From Ehretia macrophylla (Eukaryota > Streptophyta > Magnoliopsida > Boraginales > Ehretiaceae): DNA of 64,000 bases. Positions within the stretch are counted from its first letter, which is position 1. Every line of letters starts with the position of its first letter. The position numbers were made by a program, and so were the translations under genes. Location: the NCBI GenBank assembly GCA_037974665.1, contig CM075783.1:41801712-41865711 (forward strand), given 5' to 3'. Positions 33,575 through 45,733 of the stretch are shown here, one piece after another. The notes under the pieces were generated by a model. It searched no databases, was not told the DNA's origin, and worked only from the letters and a program-made list of their open reading frames with translations.

Positions 33575-34665
33575 TTGGTTTTCTGCCGTTAGGCAATGTG
33601 GTGATACTGGCGTGTCCCAACCGATGCCAGAGGGTGGTAATTAATCCATTCTATATCTCGTGAGTTGGTTGAGTGGGAATTTTCCTCACAAAGCAAAAAA
33701 AAAGTGTATGATTGTTCAAATATTCACATTGATGAACAAGGTAGTCATAGCCTATAAGATTTGTGTATATTGATACATAAAATGTGTATGCTCTCTCACA
33801 TGAGTATAATGTTAGCATACGCTTACATGTAGGGATTCACATCCTCTTGTATATATAGAAGGACTAATATTAACCATCTACTTAAATTTTAGTCTAAAAT
33901 AATAATAATTAGATCAAACACACCTAAACAAGTTACATTAAATTTTGTGAAGTTATTCTTAACCATCATTTGATAACCATAAATTTCTCCTTTTAATTCT
34001 TTTTCTCTTTCCCTGCTACCACTCATCTCTGTGTTTTTCACATGATTGAACATTAAAAATTTCATGAATAGAGTAGATATAGACAAAACTTAATAAATTT
34101 CAGGAATCCCACTTATATATTTTTTTCAACAAATATAAACTATGTATATACAAAATATATAACATGGACAGAGAAAGAGAGAGTTGGGGTTTTTCTAGAG
34201 AGAAAAAAAAAGAAAGAGGCAAGAGAAATTTGGGAGAAATTTTGAATTTTAAAATTAATTGTGTAATTCATTAGTTTTGAATGTTTAATTCAAATGGTTA
34301 AAATATTTTATAGTTGAAATTGGGATGGAAGGTCTAAATCATCTCTTTTTTTGCTAATCAGGTGAAAATGATTCAATTAAAACTCCAACTCAAAAGTTTA
34401 TAAAGTCAATTCGAGAAAAAATGCTACCTCTACTAAAAAATATCACCTAATCTCTGATTAGCGTGTATGTAATTCATTTGTAACTGTTCTCCTAATTATT
34501 TTACATTTACAAAGTCAAATTCAACTCTTTTATATACTGATAGAATCAAACAACTAAACAATATGGATCCATACAATAATCGCACATTGTATGTGTATAG
34601 GTGACTCAAGCAACTTCTCAGGCACAAATGTTGCCATTCCCAACCGTATTTTTGTGAAAATTAGC

Positions 34666-34743
34666 CACGTGAAATGAGCAGAGTGTTTGAAGAAGTTGAG
34701 AGGTGGAGGTATGTCGCCAACTTCTTCATATCTCTTATATATA
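34666..34743 (+). promoter_or_regulatory. Promoter of the copy 2 secreted-protein gene
   Basis: G-box CACGTG at 34666-34671 and TATA-box TTATATATA at 34735-34743, same spacing as copy 1 with only a few base changes around them. Both paralogues therefore look equally able to be transcribed. Confidence 0.55.
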
Positions 34744-34870
34744 GAGGAAGCTAAATGTTAATACAAATCATATTCACTTGCCATCTTTTGCCTTTACATT
34801 CATAAAAAAGGCCAAATAAAAGTAGATTGCAAGTGAGTAAATAAAAAAATCAATAACCAATACCTCTCAA

Positions 34871-35377
34871 ATGGCATTGAATAACAATGCTTGTCTCCTC
34901 CTGGCCATGATCGTCATGGTCAGTTCCAACGCTTTGGTGAACGGACAAACTTTACCGAATAGTATCAGTCCCACCCCCGCTCCCAACGTTGCAGTGGATG
35001 AATGGAAGGTTAATATGATTAATTTGGTCAACAAACCTATAGAGGTACAATTTTCTATTAAACCATTCCTTGATGCTGAACTACACAAGTACTTAGATAA
35101 GCTCAACCCAGATATAAAAAATACAATCATCGATCGTTGCATAAAATCCACAAAGGATACTCTTACACTTCTCGATGGCGTCAAGAGATTTCTCCATGAA
35201 AATGAAACCATGGCTAAGTTGATCGAAACTCTCACTCAAGCAGAAGATGCTGGAAAGGATTGCCTATATCAACTTGATACATTCCAAGCTAAAGATGTTC
35301 CTAGAATCCCTGAGCTAGTCAAGGAGTATGAAACTGTTCTAAGGCAGGCCAAGACTTCTATTTTGTGGGAGAATTAA
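34871..35377 (+). CDS. Small secreted helical protein, copy 2
   Basis: 168 aa, intact, same signal peptide (1-25), Cys90, Cys131 and Asn111 sequon as the copy at 4075-4581. The two proteins differ only at residues 65, 67, 70 and 72: Thr to Pro, Ile to Leu, Lys to Glu and Pro to His from copy 1 to copy 2. The other three base differences in the gene are silent (codons 20, 120 and one near 134). A poly(A) signal AATAAA follows about 65 bp after the stop. Function is unknown; an apoplastic inhibitor-like helical protein is a weak possibility, as for copy 1. Confidence 0.8.
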   Translation: MALNNNACLLLAMIVMVSSNALVNGQTLPNSISPTPAPNVAVDEWKVNMINLVNKPIEVQFSIKPFLDAELHKYLDKLNPDIKNTIIDRCIKSTKDTLTLLDGVKRFLHENETMAKLIETLTQAEDAGKDCLYQLDTFQAKDVPRIPELVKEYETVLRQAKTSILWEN

Positions 35378-35565
35378 TATAGATATAAAATGTTGTTATT
35401 TTGCCATTAATGACTTGCAATCAAGAGGGTGGCTTGTTGAATAAAATGTTGTATGCATGAAATTTTCATCAATGAAAATATTTACATTTTGATCAAATAT
35501 ATATACTTGCATATGTCATTTCTTGAGCACCCAAAATCACATACACTCATAAAGCAATGTAACAT

Positions 35566-35778
35566 ATGTCTCTTTGCCTAAGCGATCAAGGTTTGAAAAA
35601 TGTGAATTTCGAGATAGACTCCCCCTCGAACGCACCTGAGTGGCAAGAGATTACCAAAAAAACCCCTTCAAAAGAAAGTTTGGAAGTTGAGCATTTGATC
35701 CCCGAAACCGCTTATCAGGAAACAAATGTGGAAGGCAATTTTTCATCCCCTTCCCCTTCTCCAAATATGGACCCCTAA
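35566..35778 (+). CDS. Hypothetical 70-aa ORF, copy 2
   Basis: Counterpart of 4775-4987. Two residues differ (a Ser to Ile and a Ser to Phe) with about two silent changes. Hydrophilic with a Ser-Pro tail and no recognised domain. It could be a chance ORF or an exon remnant. Confidence 0.3.
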   Translation: MSLCLSDQGLKNVNFEIDSPSNAPEWQEITKKTPSKESLEVEHLIPETAYQETNVEGNFSSPSPSPNMDP

Positions 35779-36434
35779 AGTCCACTTATGTCTCCCCCTA
35801 CATCCAAATCTTCTCCCTCAAAATCTAACAGTGCCAACTTCCACCTTCAGAAATGGCGAGATGTTTGGGTTAAAAGTACTACATTAATGTCCCTGTATAG
35901 TTAACTTTATTTATTTTTGCATTAATCCCTTTTGGAGACTATCGTTATAAAGAATTTACCTAGCCGATTTTATTCTTTAGCCATCATAAAAAATAAATAT
36001 AAGTTTGAGATTTATTTATTTTGTCATTAAGTGAATCTAAACAAGCCCTTTTGTACTAGCGAAAACAACTCTCTTCTATTTATTTATTTACATTTCTACA
36101 CATAAAAGGCAAAAAGGGGAATCGTGGAAGTTTTATCATTTTTTACCTCCAAAAGCTTATTAGCTTCAAGAATCCTTATCCATTTTTGCTTTTGGAAAAA
36201 AAAAGCATGAATTTTTCTGAGTGATTTGCGCTTGCTTGTAGACAAGGATAGAAAGGAAGTGACTTTCCGAAAAATGATTGTACAATAATTCGCTTATCGG
36301 CCTCTCGGGGAAGTAAAAAATCATTTAAACAATCTTAAATTTTAATTCTCTCCCCCCAATCCCATTGTACTTCTTTTACTGGGGTTGGGGGTGGGTAAAT
36401 GAAACATTCTATATACTTAAAAATTTTACAAATT

Positions 36435-36544
36435 GTAACGGTTAAAATTTTTCTATCACTTTCTGTTAATAATTTCTCACGAGATAAGTTTTCTCAATGG
36501 TTATAGAATTACAATTTAATTGCAAAAGTTTTTTTAACCGTTAC
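36435..36544. repeat. Short foldback, copy 2
   Basis: Counterpart of 5646-5756 with the same 13-bp inverted repeat. The surrounding 35779-36731 is AT-rich with nothing else recognised. Confidence 0.4.
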
Positions 36545-36731
36545 TTGGTATTTACAAACATCTTTTTTCAAGAGAGAATTTGTAAACGGTTTTTTTTCCA
36601 ATTATTGCATAAATTTATCTGTAATAATTTTAATCTTTTTACGACAGTTTTAATTGTTTGAAGAAGACAAAATCGTGTAGGAACTTCATTCTAAGCTTTT
36701 CAATAATTATTTTAGTTCTCAGCATGAAGAT

Positions 36732-37123
36732 CACAATAAACTAGAAATTAAAACTTCATCTTTAATCCTCATAACAAAAGTAAACCTTCAAGGGGAGCTT
36801 TACCGTTGTTCGATTGTGTCTTTAAGGTAAACAATTTCTTGCACTAATACAAAGTTAAGTTGCATAAAATAAATCTTAAAGTGGTTCTGAAAAGAATTTT
36901 TCCCTTAGCGAGAGTTTGTGCACTGAACACAATAAACTAGAAGTTAAAACTTCATCTTTAATTTTCAGAAGCAAAGTAAACCTTCAAGTGGAGCTTTACC
37001 GTTGTTTGATTGTTACTTTAAGGTAAACAATTTCTTGCATTAATACAAAGTTAAGTCTCGTAAAATAAATCTTAAAGTGGTTCTGAAAATAATTTTTCCC
37101 ATGATGAGAGTTTGTGCACTAAA
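36732..37123 (+). repeat. 196-bp tandem repeat, two units, copy 2
   Basis: Units start at 36732 and 36928, the same period as in copy 1. Confidence 0.75.
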
Positions 37124-40100
37124 CTCCCTTTTTTTATTATCTTATTTAATTATATATTAAGTGGTGTGTAACGTTGTCATTCCACATGAAGCTGGGCTCT
37201 TGTGAAGGACAAGGTCATAGCCAAGAAGATTGTTAGAGTTTATTGCAGCATAAGTATGGATAATTTGATTAACTAATAGAGTTTATGGTGTGACCAGAAA
37301 AACTATTACAAATGATGTTGTAGCATTAACTGAAACACTAGATTAGTCACAGTAACATAATAACAGGTTTCACATAATGTTGCAACATAAACAGAGAACG
37401 TATAAAGCAGCGGAATAAAGCAAGCTGTAACAGAAATAAAGAACCCCAAGATTTAACGTGGTCCAACCGTGCGGTCTACGTCCACGGGACCAACCCCTAG
37501 TCCAACAAACCAATTCATTAAGAAATATCAAGTTTCAACATCAATTGACTTACACAAATAAAGACTTTATCTTAACATTTGATGCCTCGAGGGAAAACTC
37601 CTTAATGAACTTCGGTTGGTAGAGCTCCCCTCGACTTGCAATGTTCTCTCTCGAGAACTATACTTTTTTCTCCCGAAGAATGAACAAAAGATACAATAAT
37701 CTAAACATTCAAAGCCTCAAACAAGTTGCTCATAACTCACTGTAAAAAGCAACACAGTTGCAACACTTAATACAATCAAAGACTAGAACATAGATCGCGT
37801 TGCAACATTACACGGAACACTGGGTAGAACTCCTTTATATTCTTTTGCACTTTCTTTCTGTCTACTCCCTTCCTGCTGTGACCTATTCTTCTTATATATA
37901 TACTTGATTGCTCCTTGAACATCTTGGCTTGGACTTCTAGAAAGACCTCTTCTCATAAAACTCTAATCTTCCTTTTATTCTTCATTTCCTTATGAATAGG
38001 CAATCAATGCAATTTATTAATCATCACAAAGCTTTATCTATTATGGTAAGTTACCATAATATTTTCAATGCACAATACAAATGGCAATTACACAAGTATG
38101 GTAACAAAAGTTTTGCTAAAACATAGCCAATTAATTCGCAATCAATTTAATTGCCTTAACAATCTCCCCCTTTGGCTTTGTTTTAGCAAAACCTAGTATC
38201 ACTATCCTGCACAAACGCTCAAGCTCAAGTCAAAGACCCTATTGCAACAGTCAGTATAACATCATAGAAACACATATAAAAAAGTATCAGAGCAGCAAAG
38301 CTAATGACCCTGCACAAGAGAATGAAACTGTTGCAACAAACAATAAAACATCACAGACAGACAAGAAAGTATTAGAGCACAATGATCCTGTTGTAACAAC
38401 ACAGAAACACAAACAATATTGCAATAAGGAAATAAGAAGCAGCAAGTCATAGCAAAATCAATAGCAGCAACAACCGCAAGCAATAAGCAATAGCATATTC
38501 TCCCTTTTTTTTCCAAACAGAGACAAGGGGGCAAGGTAACACAATGTAGTGTATCAACATAGCCTCTATATCAAAGAAAGCAGTAAACTGATTGAAAAAA
38601 GAGTTAATCAACACAATGTATCAAGAAAAAAGGTATCATGATTTCGAAAACAGCTATCCAGGTCAATCATCAAAATAAGCAATGTAATGCAAAGCTTAAA
38701 AACATAAAACATCAAACCAAACATCAAACCATTATCTTGTGAGAGTTCATCTCCCCCTTTGCCAAAAGAAACCAAAAGAGAAACACAAAGTACTAGACCA
38801 AAGTTATAACGCCCCGATCCCTCACGAGACCGGGACTCCTATTAAACATGTTATTCTCAACCTAATTTCAAACTCCGGGCACGAAATTTAGGGAAAAATA
38901 GACAGAGTCTCCCCTGCTTAAAGGACTATTCGATAACCTGCAAATAACATAATACAATTACAAAACCATAATCCAACATTCTCATACACTCCAACTTCAA
39001 CCATTAAGCTATGGCCCGTCTCAAGGCCATCCAAGCCTTAGACTCAACAAAATAGGTACACAAGCATGCATAGGCCTCAAATATTGAAATACTATGTTAT
39101 AAAGTCATTTATCATACCATTCTAACTTTATCTCTTCAATTGTCTTGTCTATTAATCCAGCCTATTAACTCCATTAACCCAAGCAAGAATGCACGACCAA
39201 TGAACAATAACATAGTTCATTAAACTATTACAGGCCACCTACAAATCAAATACAAAGAAGATCCAATACAATTACAAGCCGGGTTTCTATAGTTCCAATC
39301 AAATTACAATTCAAACCACTTTACTAATTCACATGGATTCGCAGGTACTAACAATGGAAGCCAACACAACCAAACACGGTAACTCTCGAGCTTTCCCTGT
39401 ATTACCTTGCGAAGGTGCTGAACTTGAAAGGTGTTAGAAACGAGGGTGAGTAGACAACTGGTATACTCAGTGAGGGAGGTGTTGCAGCATACCGGGGAAG
39501 TGCTTTCATGAAATGCACAAGATAACACATAAATATCACAAATAAACAAGCTATTGAAACAAGTAATTAAACACTTTATAAAAGGATACGATTCCACTTT
39601 GTCTTCAATCACGAGCCACGAGCCAAGATCTTCAAGCAAGTGCCGGTAAAACCCTTATTCCTCCAAAATGGGATACTCCGGATGTACCCCAATCCTATGA
39701 CCCTTTCTCCTGAGGTAGGTCCATATGCCCCAACGAGGTAAACCACGCCTCTGGGGTAGTGGAGTATACTCAGCGAGAGAAATAGAATAGGCACCATGGT
39801 AGTCGAGAGAGAATGACAATCCCGATGCCGCCCGTGTTTCTCGACACTACCATGTCCAAAAAGGTTGCGCAACCCCAAGCCAAGATCACGAGAGCCAAGT
39901 AACATATACATAATAATTTACAAACAATATAGGCAAGATAACAATATAAGCAAAATAACTAACATATATAGCATGGGCATTATCCAACATAATTTATATA
40001 CAACAGAGAATGCAAATAAGATGCAACTCCCTCACCTCCAGAAGCCACAAACTCTCTCAATCTTTTCCCTCGTGCTCAAAACTAAAAATTCATACAGGAT

Positions 40101-41351
40101 TCGTAATTTAGTTCAACACAACACAACTATACACTTTATAACAAGTTTCAACATAACATTTGACAATCATGCAAAGTCACATACAAGCAACCCGATAATC
40201 ATTAGAACAACATGAAAAGTAGCATTCCAAGATATTTTCAACGTTAGGCTTAATTTTGACACTTATTCCCTTTGTCTTTTGGCACAATTCGAAGCATATC
40301 CCGCATATAACTTTAATCCATTTAAACTCGACATGCAAATAACTAACTAGTTTTACACATAGACTTAAAGACAAGCATGAAAATATTCATTAACATCATG
40401 AGGGGCAACTAGACTTGATTCAATGTTCATTAGCATGCAAAATACTTCAATTACTTTAACTACAACAAACATTAACTTTTATCTACTTAAGCTAACTCCA
40501 CAATTTATAACAATCTTATTCGATTATGGCACAACACCTACTGTAACATTTAGAGTTTAATCTAATTCAATAAATCAACTCAATTAACCACGGAGATGCT
40601 CACATACCAAATTCAAACAAGATTCTTATAAGACTAACACTATAAGCTCGTGACAATTAAATCTCACAAATACTAATCAACTCATTTGTTCAACACATAA
40701 TATAACTCGATAGACACCTCATAACCATCAATTAGTTCAAATAACTTCAACTACATTTATGGAACCTAACCTAAGCATTAAAATAGTATTCAAGGCTCTA
40801 ATTGCAATAATTCTAATGTGCGCATACAAAGAGGCATAAAAATTGACATTCTCGGAATTCAATAAATTTTAACGTGGGACCGTTTTATCAACCCAACATC
40901 ACATATCTATAATTAGATTAAGATTTTCAGCAAGATTTAAAGGGCCTGAGTGAATAGTGCTTATTAAACTAATTTTAACTAAATGATCTTGCACTTTAAG
41001 CATTTTTAATCCATTCAAGTCTCTAAACTAGATTCATTTACTCCTAAATTGAGCCTAAATAATATTTAATCGAGCTTTAATGCAAGGATACACAAAATCC
41101 CCAATTTCAATATGAAAGCCCTACTTTAATTTAAAGATTAAGCAATCTAAACATTTTCAAACCATGTGAAGCTCCAAACTAGGTTTAATAACTCTTAAAT
41201 CACATTTATATAACAATAAATTAAGCTAGAACACAAGAGTTACTATTTACATTTTTACTATTCATGATCTTCTCTAATTTGATTCTTTTATTTATTCCAC
41301 AAACAAGCCATTAAACTACATAAACTAAGTCTCTATAGCATGTAGAGATCA

Positions 41352-43764
41352 TGTCACGCCCCAACTCGACCCCTCCTATAATCAGTCAGGACGCAACGGA
41401 ATTTCGGCGGCATAACGACAGTAAATAGATTTCCGAGGTTCTAAGCCAACCTCATAAAACATCATACATCCAGCAATTCCTCAATACAAACAACAACATA
41501 CAACACAACCATATTATACAATAAACCATCCTCGTTATACGCCTCCGTTCCAACATGACATACAATACCTCAACCTTATCATACATTTCAAAAATAAGTT
41601 GAGACACAACTACAACTTAACCATAGACAAAAGAAAGCCACTAAGTTAACATCGTTTGGATCATCATCTTTCAACATCTATTACAATAAGAACCACAAAG
41701 CATATAAAAGTCTATTAAGCTAATATACATGACATTAAACAACATATAATCATGGATAAGACTCGGGAACATATGACTCGTCCACGTAAGGCACATTTTC
41801 CTCCTCATGAGGCACGTACCCGTAATCCGGCTCTGCAACACCTGTAAGCATGCAATAATAGATAGTGAGCTTATATACATAAGCCCAGTGAGGATCCGAT
41901 AGATCTCGACAGTATTCACTACGCACCTTGGATTTAGTCATTTGAGCAAGTAAATACACAACAACAATAATAACATTATCACCACATAACTATATAACCA
42001 TTCATTAAAGAATACTCTATTTGGTGTAGCTCCAAACGCCATCACGAACTCAACCGTTCTTCTTATAACTCCCCATTACTCACGCACCCGAGGTACCTCA
42101 CTAGCCCCTCCCTCCATGACACCTCCGTCATGCGAGCTGGGGGTAGCCTATGGCAGTCATGCCGTTATCAACCCGACAGCCCGACGCTGCCCGAGAGGTG
42201 GCACACACATACCAAGACTCCATAATCATCAATCATCAATCAATCAATTGGGAGATCAGCAACAAAAGTGCCCGATTCCCGAACTCAATAATAATCAATC
42301 AATAACATCAATATAACATCAATATTAAATTAAACAACAAACAACGTAGTTAGATGACAAAGTAGGCCATCTAACCGGACATGCATAATATACATAATTA
42401 AACTCTAAATTACTCATCAACAACTCACCATTCATCACTCGAACACTACCCAACCATCTAAAGGCATCGTTCAACAAATTAAAGAATGACAACCTAAACT
42501 TCTAAAATTCATAACTTACAATCTACTAACTCAAAAATTGCCAAATCAGTTCCTATCACTCACCCATTCAACCTACTACATTAGCCCTCTCGGAAATCCA
42601 CCATAACACCTCCAAATCATGCCCGATAACCCTAAAACCCTAAGATGTCTTGGATGGATTTTTCGGATTTCACACGAACAATGTAATCGAAAATTTGGCA
42701 TTACAGCAGCGCTAACACGTAATTATCAAGTATTTAGAAATCGACGGCAATCGATTCTGATCAACACAACTCATTTAATTCAACTTTGAACATTTTAATC
42801 AAAATTAAATACCCGAAAAATAAAAATTATGCTACATCCGACAGAAATTCGTAGTATTAGTATATAACGATCCCTAGCATGCAAGGAGCAATAATCTATC
42901 ATCAGATTTCAATTCTAACGGTTCAATCTTCATTTATACGCAAAAACATAAAAATGACATTTTGAGATCTAGAATTTTTCTCTCACCTTTGATGCGATAT
43001 AAGCCTAGGAATGCGTGCTATGCGTGCCCAACAAGCAGAATCCAAGTCGGTGCGAAGTTCTACGGACAAAAACTAGGTTTTTCTTTGAAAAATTGATTGA
43101 AAAGCTTGAGTTTTTCTCTTTCTTTTTCTCCCTCTTTTCTCTCAGACTTGTGTGTGTTTGTGGAGTGTGTTTTGTGTTGTGTGAGTGTGTGTTGATGACA
43201 AGGAGTATTTAAAAGCTTGGTCAATTAAAAAAAATGCAAAGTCAAAGTTAGTTTTAATTAGTATTTTTGTGTTTTTAATGACTTTAATTGCATTTTATTG
43301 CTCACCAAGTTAAAAATAATTATGCAACCCCCAAGATATCTCAAGTGGATTATTTTTAGGTGACAAGAAGTTTTACAATCCAACAATTTCACCCGAGTCG
43401 GCTTAAAACTCGATATTCGCAAAAGTCGGTGTAAAAAACCCTAATAAATTCTTACTCCGATTTTAAAACCGTTTTCATCAAACACAGGTCTATTAAAGTT
43501 CGTGGACTAGGTCTAGAAGGGTTAAAAAGACCAGTTTCAAAATTTTAGCGGACGTGTTTCGAAAACACTATTTACTAAAAATCGACGATAAAATTTCTGA
43601 CTCCGTTTTTGATGAAAATTTCATGAATGCACATTTAGCACGTATTAGGAGTATTGACATCAAAATTATAACTTTCTAGGTCCTATAGCACACAAACAGA
43701 ACATATGCACGCAAAACGAGATATAGCACGTAAAATGAGATAAGCAGGAAAGTGAGGTTTCACA
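41352..43764 (-). mobile_element. Solo LTR, family C, inside LTR B
   Basis: 2413 bp, TGTCACGCCCC to GGTTTCACA, with target duplication GATCA (41347-41351, 43765-43769). The empty site is intact in copy 1 near 10550, so it inserted after the duplication. H1 is at 42349-42375. Confidence 0.9.
42349..42375 (-). other. LTR stem-loop H1 (family C solo LTR)
   Basis: Perfect 8-bp arms GTTAGATG and CATCTAAC around an 11-nt loop, GCCTACTTTGT on the sense strand. Confidence 0.65.
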
Positions 43765-45733
43765 GATCATATTATACAAGATTTAAGCATTTCATAATTT
43801 ATTAACAACAAATCCAAGAATTACAAAATATGGCATAAATATTTAATATGCAAAATAATGTAAAATCCCTCACGTGGCAAGAAGAAGAAAGCTTGAGAAT
43901 GATCTTTGATGGCTAAAACAACTCCCAATGCAAGCTCAAAGGATCAAATTGAAGAATTGAAGAATTTTTTTTTCTTTCTTTTCCTTTCTCTTTCTCGGCT
44001 TTGAGCCTTCTTGCTCTTTTCTTTTTTTTTTTCCTTTCGTTTTGTGCTTGTTTTGCCTTTAAAAGGAAAACAAGAAAAGGTCAAAGGTCAAGGGTCAAAG
44101 GCTTTGTCAAATGGCTCTAATTAAATGGTCAAACACTTTGTATTGGCAATTAAAATGGCTAAGAATAAAAACAATCTCAATTCAATTATAAACTCTACTA
44201 AAAGCTAAAAATACTATTCACTCGGGGACACTCAAAATAATCCATTATATTTAATTTTCGATATGTTATGCACAAACGATCAAGGAACGAATGCTTTAAA
44301 TATGGTACGTAAAAAAATATTAAATTTGAAAGATAAATTAGTTTAAAATTTACTCTGGGCTAGGAGTTATTTTTTTTTTCATTTAGTTGAAAACAAGATA
44401 AATAAATGCAAGAAAATGAAACCTAATATTATAAATAATAAGATAGTTAATATTCATTTCACATAATTGATTTAACTATTATTTGAATAATTTTGATGTA
44501 ATATGAAAATAATGCTAAAAAATGAATAAATTAACTAAAGCAAACACATAATTTCATGTCAGCATCCAAGATAAAACCTAATTAAATGCAAACATGCACT
44601 ATTCATGACATGCTGGGTTCGGGGTACCACAAAAGTACTTAATAGAAATCATCAAACAAAAACATGGACCCATAGTAGATCAACATAGTAAAGTATAAAA
44701 CTTAAAAACCTGTAAAGTATCAGAGCAATAATCATCAAGCAAATGAACATTTAAGTAGTGGATTTGAAGACAAAATCAAGTACGGTTTGTTGTCCTTCCA
44801 TCCCTAGGTTTGGTGTTCCGCGGAAGCAGAGACCCACTAGAGCTAGTGTTGCTTGATGTTGAGACATTATCTGAAGCCAATGTGGGGGATAATAACTCAT
44901 CGATAGTGATTGGTTGATTTGACGCACCCCCAGTGCCCCTTGCTTTGGTTTTCCCCAACATCTACCACTTGACCTTGTGTTCACCGTTGTTGTTCTGCAA
45001 ATGGGTAAGCAACAAAAACTCAAAAAGAGAAAAAATGAGAAGGTGAGAAAGAGAGAAAGCATAAGTAGTAAAGAAGACAAATGAATTGTAAGATGTAAAG
45101 TCACTGAATTGCTCAAATAAATCGTGCCCTAATTGTGAGTAATAGACGGCAACATCCAATCCAACGATCTTAGAAAATTCAAAAACTACAAAATTGAACC
45201 AACTGCCAATTATAGATATCCAGAATTCCCGCTCAAAAACTTTTTCCTTTCGGATCTCTAAAATGTTGCAACATTGACATATGTTACGCACTGTTGTCCA
45301 TAAAAAAAAAAACAAATAGAAGTGATGTTGCAACTATATTTCCAATAGTATCTTCCAATTTTTTGGCTCAAATCCCCTGAGATTTTACCCTTTTTTTCGT
45401 TTAACAGGAAATCAAAATGCACGATATGTTCAGGAGGCATCAAGTCACTCAAGAAGATTTACTTGTTAATATTAATTAAGTCAGAGATTTAATCAATGAA
45501 CCATGTGTGTGTGTGAAGCAGAATTCTGAAAAAGATCACTTTCACTATCAAATCTGCAAGATGAAGAAACTCTCCCTATCAGCTCAAACATACTTGATCG
45601 ACTATTCATCCCGCAGGAAATTTCAATATCTATCCATCATTTTTTTTCTTTTTTTTTTCTTATGTTTCAGCTCATGTTACAACTGGTAGCTTTCACACTA
45701 ATACATTTTATTTAGGATTAGGTAGCTCTTTTC

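Larger units (their letters stand above)
38804..44629 (-). mobile_element. LTR B, copy 2, interrupted by a family C solo LTR
   Basis: Same ends as 8002-11403. The insertion 41352-43764 splits it. H2 is at 39670-39690 and the palindrome at 39863-39874. Confidence 0.65.
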
